DNA from: Ceratodon purpureus
Taxonomy: Eukaryota > Streptophyta > Bryopsida > Pseudoditrichales > Ditrichaceae
Reading direction: 5' to 3'
Length of the DNA: 64,000 nt
NCBI GenBank assembly: GCA_014871385.1
Contig: CM026426.1
Coordinates: 103,371,235 to 103,435,234, forward strand
In this document: positions 1 through 9,230 of the stretch, one piece after another
Layout of the letters: every line of letters begins with the position of its first letter
Numbering within the stretch: the stretch's first letter is position 1
Notes under the pieces: model-generated
Told to the model about the DNA's origin: nothing
The model's database searches: none
Seen by the model: the letters and a program-made list of their open reading frames with translations, nothing else
Position numbers and translations under genes: made by a program

Positions 1-260
1 TAGAGTTGTTCCAAGACGGGGAAATGTGTGGACTAAGTAATGTATAGAACATTGTATGATTTGCAAGTCCATGGATCAAGAGATCTTCCGATATAGTGCT
101 GTTTCGGAAGAACAAATGTATGGACAAAGTAATGTAATGAATAATGTGTGTTTTGCAAAACCATGGATAAGGAGATTTCCCGTTATAGGTGTCTTCCGGA
201 AGAACAACAACCATCTCACAATTGCACGAGTGAAATGGTATGGACAAACTAAGTAATATA
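1..260. repeat. degenerate tandem repeat, about 100-bp unit
   Basis: Two and a half imperfect copies follow each other. Each has a TTTGCAA start, a CCATGGAT-AGAGAT block, a TTCCGGAAGAAC or TTTCGGAAGAAC block and a GTATGGACAAA-TAAGTAAT end (compare about 60-147 with about 150-257; the partial copy at 1-58 shows only the last block). Short reading frames exist on both strands but show no domain. The stretch from 260 to 514 holds nothing I recognise. Confidence 0.5.
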
Positions 261-514
261 ACATTACAAATAATACACATAGACCGATGATGGTGAAATA
301 GTCATTTACATTACAAAAACGGGTTACATAAATATGAGGTATTGTCATGAAAGTCATTCGAATGAACGGTGCCATATTATTACCACTAATACATTGTAGT
401 ACATAGGGACACGGGATTGTAAGCAACTCACTGTATGTACTGTCTATTGTTCTACTCTACTGGTGTACCATTGCCGAAGTGATCTCCTACATAATTCCCC
501 ATCCATGGGAGTTT

Positions 515-1051
515 TCAAGAGGAACTCAGTAACGGAGTCATAATGAACCAAATCCATAATGAATGGAAGTAAGGCTGTGCCGACGTCTGGTATGACGTTT
601 CACGGATTAGGTAGGTGCATTTCAACCTTCCAAGGAGTCGGGAAATACAGGAATGATTTTCATTCATTACATTCTTCCATTCACAATCATCTACCATGAG
701 AACCTTACCCGGTTTGCAAAACCTGCGAGTTTTTTTATCCATACGAAGTCGTTGCAGGAACTTCTGGAAGAATGGATAAGGCTTCTGTCAAACACACTTG
801 TCCTGACCATACACAAAAATTAACTGCGATCTAAGCTCCAGTGGAAGCAGATGCGCTAAGACAAGGTCCAAGCGGGATGGGTGCATACATGACCATATTC
901 CGACATGGAAATCTTGAAGAAGCTTTCGAAAGAACGGTCGAATTCCAGGACGGCAAATGACATTCCCTAAGTCCAGCAACGGCGGGCTGAATCCTTTATA
1001 ATCCTCGAAGCACAGGACGCCATTAACCGAGAGAATTATCGCCTTCTGCAC
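515..1051 (-). pseudogene. FCP1/HAD-phosphatase-like domain, broken by one stop
   Basis: Read on the minus strand, one continuous frame from about 1051 to 515 gives an FCP1-like (NLI-interacting factor) domain. An N-terminal LSVNGVL strand stands where active members have DxDxT/V. It is followed by RPGIRPFFRKLL, then IWSCM, and near the C-terminus KVLMVDDCEWKNVM, which matches the VDDS/D HAD motif. A single TGA (788-790) interrupts the frame between the two halves, which are otherwise in phase, so no intron is needed to explain the gap. No ATG is evident at the 5' end; the first open codon is GTG. Both aspartates of motif I are absent (S and N), so even an unbroken copy should be catalytically dead. 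It is a paralogue of the domain at 1546-2574. Host gene family, local duplicate, decayed. Confidence 0.6.
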
Positions 1052-1545
1052 AGTTGAAATACAAATATCAGGACATTTCTACAGAGACTAAACATCCGGG
1101 GATCTTCCGATGTTTGTAAATGACGTATTCGCTAACATAGTTCATCGGGGGATATCTTGATGGCGCATCCCAACGCCATGGCACACAGAGGTGGTCAGAC
1201 CATGTCTTGAAAGAGTATTACCACAGCAAAGCGATTTTAAAACAAAACAAATTCAAAATTACAAAACTCCATTGCATTTAGGAAGACAAATGCAAATTTT
1301 AAAAAACTTGGTTAGTTTCATTTTGCTATCAAAGATGAGGGAGCTACAGCTTCATTACATGGTCATGTGAGAGAATGTATGTGTTGACAATAAGAACTCT
1401 GAATAAAATGAGTGTTCCATAATCCAAAGTCATTTGTACTAAACTACAATCTTCGCTTCATTACATGGTCATGTGAGAGAATGTATGTATTGACAATGAA
1501 GAACTGTGAATAAAATGAGTGTTCCAAAATCCAGAGTCAATTGTA
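1052..1545. other. spacer between two FCP1-like domains, with direct repeat
   Basis: No gene recognised. A roughly 85-bp direct repeat is visible: CTTCATTACATGGTCATGTG through TGAATAAAATGAGTGTTCC and a trailing TTGTACTAAACTACAA occurs at about 1349-1448 and again at about 1454-1555 with few differences. The second copy abuts the 3' end of the gene at 1546. Confidence 0.5.
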
Positions 1546-2574
1546 CTAAACTACAACGCCCCTCAATATCTTCACTGCCAAGTCCGACGATCGGTCCATG
1601 GGTAACTGATCAAACGGAAGCGGGGCCTGTTTCACATACTCTGTGACAACTTCGCCTGATTTGAATAGACCCTCCAGCCACGGTTGTAGCGTCATGGTAA
1701 TAAACCTATCCCTATCATCCCCGGACCAGGTTGGGGGGTGGACAGCGTTAGGAGGATCGTTGAGAAGGTTCTTCTGTGGACTATCATCCACTAGTAGGAC
1801 TTCCTCAACAGACTCCAATCCTAGCAACTTAGCGAAGACACGTTTCACATACTCTGTGACAACTTCGCCTGATTTGAATAGACCCTCCAGCCACGGTTGT
1901 AGCGTCATGGTAATAAACCTATCCCTATCATCCCCGGACCAGGTTGGGGGGTGGACAGCGTGAGGAGGATCGTTGAGAAGGTTCTTCTGTGGACTATCAT
2001 CCACTAGTAGGACTTCCTCAACAGACTCCAATCCTAGCAACTTAGCGAAGACACGGAGATCCTTTAGAAAGAACGGCTTGTTAGGTTTTGACGACTCTAC
2101 GTATGACGAACGTATGCAATTGTTCTGGCTAAGAACCTGCACATTTGGCAGCTTGAAGGAGGTGCCCTGAAGAACAACATGAAGAGTTTGAGGTACATTC
2201 TGAGCCGCGATGCTGGTCCAAAAGGCTACCATTGCATGATGAGAAAGCCAGTTCAGGAATTCCTGGCAGCCAGGTCTGATCATTATAGGGCGCTTTTTTT
2301 CCTTGACAAAATTCCTACGGGGAACGAGAACCCCGTTTAAGTCTAGTACAACCAAATACCTTCGACCGGGTACCTTTCCGATCACCTTTGCTGGAACGGA
2401 GGATGGGAGAGGGGGCCCTGGAAAATGCAACAAAAAAAAGGTCTCATTAGAATTCAGCATCGGGAAATCCCTTAATACAGATGTCCACTGTAAACAAGTC
2501 TCATCAACATTCAGCATCGGGAGATCCCTCGATATAGATGTCCACTGAAAATATGTCTCATCAGAATTCAGCAT
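1546..2574 (-). CDS. FCP1-like HAD domain protein with duplicated C-terminal block
   Basis: An ATG at 2574 opens a 342-aa frame. Residues 1-50 are three copies of a short unit (MLN-DET-QWTS-RD-P). An FCP1/NIF-type HAD domain follows: VVLDLNGVLV near residue 78, RPGCQEFLNWL, VAFWTS near 117 and EEVLLVDDSPQKN near 189. The block from RVFAKLLGLESVEE to VVTEYVK then recurs almost unchanged (about residues 175-245 and 246-316). In motif I the second aspartate of DxD is Asn, so phosphatase activity is doubtful. FCP1-like proteins with intact motifs dephosphorylate the RNA polymerase II C-terminal domain; here I infer only the fold. A longer gene may exist, because upstream reading on this strand is interrupted just before the ATG. 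It neighbours a broken paralogue at 515-1051. Confidence 0.6.
   Translation of the reverse strand: MLNSDETYFQWTSISRDLPMLNVDETCLQWTSVLRDFPMLNSNETFFLLHFPGPPLPSSVPAKVIGKVPGRRYLVVLDLNGVLVPRRNFVKEKKRPIMIRPGCQEFLNWLSHHAMVAFWTSIAAQNVPQTLHVVLQGTSFKLPNVQVLSQNNCIRSSYVESSKPNKPFFLKDLRVFAKLLGLESVEEVLLVDDSPQKNLLNDPPHAVHPPTWSGDDRDRFITMTLQPWLEGLFKSGEVVTEYVKRVFAKLLGLESVEEVLLVDDSPQKNLLNDPPNAVHPPTWSGDDRDRFITMTLQPWLEGLFKSGEVVTEYVKQAPLPFDQLPMDRSSDLAVKILRGVVV
1629..2054. repeat. 213-bp tandem duplication, near identical
   Basis: The 213 bp starting at 1629 (GTTTCACATACTCTGTGACA) recurs at 1842. I can see about one substitution (GCGTTAGG against GCGTGAGG). The unit is exactly 71 codons, so the frame of the HAD protein is kept. 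Such identity implies a very recent event. Confidence 0.85.
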
Positions 2575-2615
2575 CGGGAGATCCCTCGATACAGATGTTC
2601 ACTGAATTCCTCGAG
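2452..2615. repeat. 57-bp minisatellite, three copies
   Basis: ATTCAGCATCGGG starts at 2452, 2509 and 2566, giving a 57-bp period (19 codons). The first two copies and part of the third encode the N-terminal repeats of the HAD protein. The 178 bp beyond it (2616-2793) hold nothing I recognise. Confidence 0.8.
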
Positions 2616-2793
2616 CATCTACGGGAGACACTACACGATCTACACATGTCCAATGTGAGGACATGAAAACTATTACGTGGGTAAAACAAGTCTGTGGATA
2701 TACATATCAGTCCTACAATTAGAGTCCGACTAGATACCTTTCGCACTGTCGTCCGAATTCGGATCTTGGACTTCCGATGAAATGCCCACCGTC

Positions 2794-5435
2794 TTAGACG
2801 TCGGCATCTGGTAAAGGTTTTTTTTCAAAGTTATTAGTAAATGGAATGGTATCATTATAGTCCTTGTAAACGAACTCGTGAGCCTGTCTAACTGCTTCAA
2901 TATACTTACCACCGCGAGAGGGTGGGGTGTAATTCCCTCGCTGGGATATGTGCTGCCTTACTTGTTTGTCCAGACTAGCAAGAATTCCTGCTAGAGTGCT
3001 TTCTCCCTTAGCCTCTCTCTCAGCGCCGGTGCCTTTTCCCTTCCTTGACTCTCGTTCCGGAGCTAGGCCCAATCTTACCCTTGCCTCGTGTGGCCGGGGG
3101 GGCCGATGTTGCATGCCTTTACATCGTCGCACACCAGGGCTTCCGCGTCGCATGTCTTCTTCTCCGGGCTGAACGCGTCTAAATCCTTCAGAGTGTCGTC
3201 AACAACATCTTCGTTCATGTCAGGTGCCAGAGGGGGAGACTGATGGGTCTCCTCGGGAAATGTACTCGGAGGCGGGGGGCTGGATGGGATCACAGTAGGA
3301 GCGAGGGACTGCGAACTGTGATGAGTGCACTCCTCAGTTACGGGGGGTGATGGCTTGGATCAGGTGCAGTGCCTTCTATCATCGGGATATCTCCCGATGG
3401 TGGGATGCTCCGTGCATGGTGAGTATCAGCTACTCCTCCCTCAGTCTCCCGGCTGCCCTCTGAACTGGTTGCTGTAGGAATTCCTGGTCCCGATTGCTCA
3501 GTCTTCAAGCTATAATCAAGGGCATCTGAATCTGGAAACCCTGCCCACTCATTGTTCAGTAAATCGCCCTCAGCTGTGTCCTTAGCTGTTGGTGACTTGT
3601 CTGTTTTGGCCTGCTCTGCTGCTCTGGCCTCCTCCTCTTCCTTAAGTTGGATCTCCTTCAAGGCCTCCAACATAGAGTTCCTGAGTCGCTCCTCCTCCTC
3701 CTAGTCTTCTCTGGTCCTGGCCTTCCTTGGTTCTCGTACCTTGGACTAGTCTTCAATTGGAGGTAGTCCTACCTTCTTCCTTTGTGCTCTAGTCATGCTA
3801 GCCACGTTCACCTAGTCCTCGAGATCCTCCAGTAGTTCTATCTCTACATTATTGACCTGATGGTCTGGTTTATTGGTTCCCTCGTCCCCTTGTGCTCGGA
3901 ACTAGTCCCACTGGGCCTTCAGAGGGCAGTTCCAACTCCTGTGCCCTGTTCCCCCACACAAATAACAACATTCAGGCTTGTCACCATAACTTCATTGTTG
4001 GCCATTACCTGCTCTGGGGTTAGATGACCTCTGTTACCCCTGGTTGTAGTTACTGTTGTAGGTGGCTGTTGGCTTTGGGTCAGACACCTCATTCACCCCT
4101 ACTGGTTCATCTCCTTCTTTCTTCATACTTGGTCCTCTCTGATTTCCTGGGTTGTACCAGCAATTAGCATCGTCATGGCCCATCTTCTTGCATGTGCCAC
4201 AGATTCGCCTAGGGGCATCTTGACCTGGTTCCATCCTAATCACAGTTGTTGGCTTACTTGTGGTCTCCACCTTCTTGACTTCAATCTTGGTTGGCTTACC
4301 ACTAGAATCGGTGCAGTTTTCTTCACACCTCAGAGCAGCATCCACCAACTTTGTCATGGTCTTGACAGGTGCAATACTCGTTGTAATCTTGATGTACTCC
4401 AATAAACCTGCCCTGAAATTAGTAATCCAAAATCCCTCTCTAGGATCTGACTGCAGACACTTGATCAGGGTCATATACCTGTCATAGTAATCCTGCACCG
4501 TCTCCCTATCTGCCTGCTTGAAGGACTTCAACTCCCTGTAAACTGCTTCATCAGTTGTCTGATCCCCGTACCTCCTCCTGAAGGCAGCCTTGACCTCCTC
4601 CCATGAGCAATAGAGATGACTCTCTAGAAAATTCTCATACCAGACTCCAACCTTATCGAGTAAGGTGGTACCCATCAGGTTGATGATAACCTGCTCATCA
4701 GTTTCCTCATTGTGCCACAAGGTGCGCTCAAACTGACAAATATGAGCATCAGGATTTGTACCTTCTTTGTACTTGGAGTATGGCAGTGGCTTCCTATGTG
4801 CCATACTGACTGGTCCTAATACTAGAAGTCCGACTGGTCCTCGAGCTGGTGGATAGACTTGTGGTACGCCTTGTCTGCCCACTGGAGGGTAGACTGGTAA
4901 TACCCCTGGTGGATACGCTGGTGGAATGCCTGGTCTTCCGACTGGTGGGTACACTGGTGGTACCGGCTACTCTGGATAACTGCTGGCCGGAGAGGCCATT
5001 GGTACTCCGATTCCCATTGATGGTCAAGTCCCAATTCATGTTCCTCCAACTGCTTCTGGTGGTCTTCGAAACCCTGTACCTATACTGGGGGCTCCTGTTC
5101 CTATGTCTATTCCTTCTCCTGGCGAGTACCTCAACTGGGGTACCTCTGGCTAGTATAGATCACCAGTCAGGTGATCCACACAGGACGTTGCTGCTCCTCC
5201 TCCTGGCAATGGACATGCTAGTTGAGTCAGGGTTGGAAGTGGCTCTCTGCTAGTCCCTAGAATACAGTGGTTGCTTGAACCGGTACTCCCATTACCTCTG
5301 CTCCTCCTGAAGGACCAGCTCTTCCACCCTGTAACTCACACTATTCATATCCTCGCCACAGGTTCCCCTTCTACTGAGCCTGTAGCTTCTCGCTTTCTTC
5401 CCTCAAGACCTCCTGCCACGAGGGAGACTTGTATA
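2794..5435 (-). mobile_element. LTR retroelement fossil, gag-type part (fragment A)
   Basis: A minus-strand stretch coding for a Ty3/Gypsy-like gag. A proline-rich leader of repeated YPP-G units lies at about 4800-4954. A retrotransposon-gag domain follows (WYENFLE, EEVKAAFRRRYGD, QADRETVQDYYDRY), then a CCHC zinc knuckle of spacing CX2CX4HX4C at about 4160-4201, and acidic or charged tails down to about 2800. It is broken, with several breaks. No protease, reverse transcriptase or integrase is visible, so it is either truncated or a gag-only (non-autonomous) type. It ends at 5435 against the left heptamer array of the MULE. The same style of coding resumes on the same strand at 23217, so I infer that fragments A and B are one older element split by the MULE. 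Confidence 0.65.
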
Positions 5436-5490
5436 GGAGCGGAGAGCGGAGAGCGGAGAGCAGAGAGCGGAGATTTGGAGAGCAGAGAGC
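5436..5490 (+). repeat. left terminal heptamer array of the MULE
   Basis: GGAGC followed by three GGAGAGC units, then AGAGAGC, a GGAGATTT variant, GGAGAGC and AGAGAGC. The variant order (pure units outside, AGAGAGC and the ATTT variant inside) is mirrored by the right end, which supports common origin as terminal inverted repeats rather than chance low complexity. Confidence 0.6.
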
Positions 5491-5915
5491 AGGAAATGGG
5501 GTCTGGAATCTAAAAACAGTATTTTTTTACTAAAATTAGACACTAAAATTAGAAATTTAGAATATTTTGAGAATATTCTTTGACTGTTACCTATTAAAAG
5601 CTGTATTAAAGACCTATGACCGTGGAATTTTTTAGAATATTCAGGGAACTATACGACATTTTGATCCTATTACCGTTTTATTGTTTTAAATATTTTTGGT
5701 GGTGGATAAAAAAATTGACACATTCCTGTGAATTTCTGCTTGTTATTGATCCCATTTCGTCTGAATGTTTGTGTGTGGTGCAATGTCCGTGATCTTAGGG
5801 CGCCAAGTCAATGCCTTAAGATATTTAAGTTCAAGGTGAGAGGAATGTCTTCTTCATTTCCGCCTTCTTTTTGTTTTGTGTAAGGGACACTTCTGTTTTG
5901 TACCGATCCTCGATT

Positions 5916-6347
5916 ATGGAGGACATCGAGGTGGTTGCTGTTTCCCTTGGTGATGTTGTGTGCCCGTTTCAACCTTACGTGGAGGTTGAGGGGGAAGACG
6001 AGCTGTTTGAATGCGGCAAAGCACTTACACTTTCGGTGGTCGTGGATGATGGAGTAGAGTTGGAAGGATTCCCTTCAGTGTTACAAGATCCTAGGGAGAT
6101 CGTAGTGGTTGAGGACAAGGAGGAGAGGCCGTTGCCAGCTCATGCATACTCTAAGGTTGGAATGATCCCACCCGGGACTTATTCTAGGGAAGCACTTAGA
6201 GGGTCAAGTGGAAGGAGTCCATTGTTGAAACGTCTCTACCTAAGAGGATTGTCAAGAATGAGACCCAAAGTGGACAAGAATGTAGCTTCTCACGTAGTAG
6301 AGTCTGATGTTGGTGGATATGCTGAGAATGCAAAGGAGCAAAGCTAA
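5916..6347 (+). CDS. unknown 143-aa ORF in the MULE
   Basis: The first ATG is at 5916, and a longer frame without ATG runs from 5871. The product is acidic in its first half (EVEGEDELFECGK, VVEDKEERPLP) and basic in the second (SGRSPLLKRLYLRGLSRMRPKVDK), with no recognisable domain, signal peptide or membrane segment. It lies just inside the left end of the MULE and points inward. It could be a spliced first exon or a chance frame. The 560 bp from 6348 to 6904 contain another degraded plus-strand reading (around 6690-6905) that I could not identify. Confidence 0.3.
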   Translation: MEDIEVVAVSLGDVVCPFQPYVEVEGEDELFECGKALTLSVVVDDGVELEGFPSVLQDPREIVVVEDKEERPLPAHAYSKVGMIPPGTYSREALRGSSGRSPLLKRLYLRGLSRMRPKVDKNVASHVVESDVGGYAENAKEQS

Positions 6348-6904
6348 ACGCATTTCGTTCATAGAATGAAATAGCTATATGCAGCAGTTTCTTGGTTGAT
6401 TTAAAGTGATACCCTACTCTAATAATTCCGTGCTTAACGGGGTTTAGGGTACAAGTGGTCGAATGTAGTAATGTTACATGCATTGCATTATTAGTTGGAC
6501 CAATTACTAGGCGTATCAATCAATGTGAATAGTAGGACTCTATGTATTAAAAAAAACAATACAAATATGTATTGCTGATTCGATACAGAGAATAATTCAA
6601 ATAGCAACTACTATGCAATTTAGTTGCCACCGTCCACGTGAAAGAACATGGACTAAAAATAGCTTGCCCCATAGTTTCTTGCTAAAGGGTGTGTCAGGAT
6701 TCCGCTTTCAAGAAGTATCTTGACCTCGTTGAAGCTTTAGGTAGGCGCGTGGATGAAAAGGTTGGCGTCGGGATCACGGTTGCAAACCTTCAATAGGATG
6801 AAGTAGACGTGCTTACAATACGAGAATTGGACCCGCCAACGAAACTTAGTCATGGTCTTCCAAAATGCTGGGCAACTGCAACCGGGGTTGGAGCTGATGG
6901 TGAT

Positions 6905-9230
6905 CTAGTAGTGCGTGACATTAGGTGGAATGCCGGAATCCAACCCTATGATGCAACCATGGCCAGGATGAGGTATCATGGTGACAGAACGGAGGCGAGC
7001 TCTGAAGGTGTCGGAGGAGCCCATGGAAAGTCGCTGCGGCGGATTAGGGCGAGTGGCAGTGCGCTTCACCATCTTCCCGTCTCTCTTGCCTGGGTAGCGG
7101 TCAGCATCTGCAGGAACTGGCAAGGAACTTAGATTTGCAGGTGGCGGAGCGGAGGAGAGGAGGCGTCGTGGGGAGACCGGCCTCTTCTGCGGGAGCTGGA
7201 ATCCAGCCGCCTCTAATGCACGAATTTCTGTGATGTCCAGGTTTGTCCCGAGCTTGACAGGCCACACGGCTGGAATTGGAGGCATCTCCTGGGTTGCAGA
7301 GTACTTAGCAACCCACTTGCGCCTTGAGCCCTTCACGCACATTTCCATGTCGTCAGAACAGAAGAAGAATTCAGACCTCTCCAAAGTGTTCCGGCGGATG
7401 TTGGTCGAACTTTAGTGTAGGTTGGTGCAGCAGTAGCGTTCACGTTCGTCACAATTTTCTCCGTACATTCCTTCTTAGTGACAGCTCTCTGGGCCAAGCA
7501 GCACTTTGCAGAAGTCCTCAACAATCTTGCGATGTGCCATTCCTTGACGTCAACCTTGGTCTCCTGAACTGCATTCACCTAGCGGATCCCGATCTCATTT
7601 CGTAAAGTCTCCGAGATTGTCACGGCAACCTCTGTAGGAGACTGGACTTCGTCGACCTCCGTGTCATCTTTGGTGTCATCCTCAACAATGATGGGCATCT
7701 GGGAGGTCCAAGCCCCGACGTTACGACCAGGGGCTTTTGGATGGGAGTAGTTTACCTTGTCCGGACGGTGAGATTCTTCCTGAGCTCCAAGGGGTAGGTC
7801 GGGCTTCCGCTTCATGGATCCAAACACTTCCTCTCCAGCTAGGCATGGCAGACGTGTGCAGAACTCGTCTGCTCCAGGCATCTCTAACATGGGGTCTTCA
7901 AGCACATGCGGTCTCCCTATCAACTTCGCCCTGCGCTCTGCCGCTCTAAGCTTCAGTTCCTTCTTGGATGGACCCGTCCCTCCAACTTCCCCTTTCAGAA
8001 ACTGGTAGAAGTTGACAACTTGAAGAAACGCCCGAACGTAGTCATCAACTGTAGCCACGTAGAGGTCGCCGCACTTGTTACCAGAGGACTGAAGCCATTT
8101 GCTGTGAACGGTTTCAGCAAGGTTACACGTAGGCATTTCTGCAAGTTCTTCCTCGGTAAATTTCTGTACATGCAGGGGCTGTAGTGGTTAGATGTGGTTC
8201 GGCATTTAGTATGGTGGGGGTAACTGCGAAGTAGAAATAGGAGTGAATGAGTAAGGGAAAAAAATAAGGTACCTCAGTCATCAAGCCGCCCCACTGGCGA
8301 AATCTGAAGTACCAGAAACAGAGCCAGAGCTCCAATCTAGCTAGGGCCTTCTCTGAGACAGCTCCAGTAGAAACCCAACAACCTTTAATTGCGAGGTAGA
8401 GAGTATCCGCTTCCTCCATTGTTTTCGCTGCGCGGTAATGCTGGCACATTTTCTTGTGTTGCTCCCACAGTTCTTTAGAGATATTCTTCTCAGTGTTATT
8501 GACCATTGACTGCGTCCAATGGAATAGACAGGTCCTCTCCCGATCCTCCATACGGTCCTCCTTCTTCCCTCTCCCGTACACGATCCGTACTCCATTCCAG
8601 TTGGCCTGTGCGATGTCCGCCATGAAGCCCTTGAAGTTTGGCGCTGCAACGCCATTCCTCTCCATGACAGCATTTAGGTTTCTCCAAAACAGGATCTGGG
8701 CGTCGCAATCGTCGGACATCATGTCACAAGTAGCAATCGTCATGACCCGGCAGTACGTGGAGTCGTACACATGGCATGCCAATGTGGTCCAATCGCGAAC
8801 CCGCTTTCACGTGGTCAAACATCACCCAGGCATTCTAGAGATCACCGCCGGGCTGCATCCTGGACACGATGTCAACACCGCTTCCGGGACCCACTGCCGA
8901 CATCTTGAACAGGAACACCTTGTCCAGATTGGCCCTTTGGCCAGGGAATTTGTTCTCTTGGACATATGCCCAGAGACTGATTCCACGCAGCTTTGTCATG
9001 GCATCCATAACTTCGTAATTCCTCAACTGACGGCATGACATTACCTTGTTGCGAATGTTCGGAGATGCTATGTCCTTGCACCTGTCAAGGACTGGAATAA
9101 GCTCATCCATAGTGAGTTTCTTGGGAGGTGCATCCTCCGGTTGTAGCAAGTAATTCCCGATTAGAACCTTGCTCGCCTCCAGCACGACAGAGCTCTTCGT
9201 TGCTCGAGGTGTGTTTTTGACCTGTTCTGA
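6905..9230 (-). pseudogene. MULE transposase, catalytic and C-terminal part
   Basis: Minus-strand coding, in order from 9230 down: a linker (EQVKNTPRATK, PNIRNKVMSCRQ), VGPGSGVDIV at about 8870, then the MULE-type catalytic region with YCRVMTIATCDM, FKGFMADIAQANWN (a likely catalytic Asp) and ERTCLFHWTQS. A W/H-rich stretch ends in WFRFRQWGG-like sequence. A short intron (about 8170-8264, donor GAG/GTACC) is followed by AETVHSKWLQSSGNK at about 8100 and a charged tail. The last part (7333-7578, with ECTEKIVTNVN) and the final 6905-7384 segment are in different frames, so at least one frameshift is present near 7350-7384. The gene's 5' part lies at 13460-14632, beyond the inserted element. Mutator-family transposases cut and paste elements with about 9-bp TSDs. 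Confidence 0.7.

Noticed and set aside
788-790. TGA in the FCP1-like frame as a selenocysteine codon
   Set aside because: Land plants lack selenoprotein insertion, and the catalytic motif is already lost. A plain nonsense change is simpler.
6809-7132. 107-codon plus-strand frame overlapping the MULE transposase 3' end
   Set aside because: Starts without ATG and overlaps recognised transposase coding on the other strand. The upstream reading (6690-6800) is interrupted and matches no family I know.
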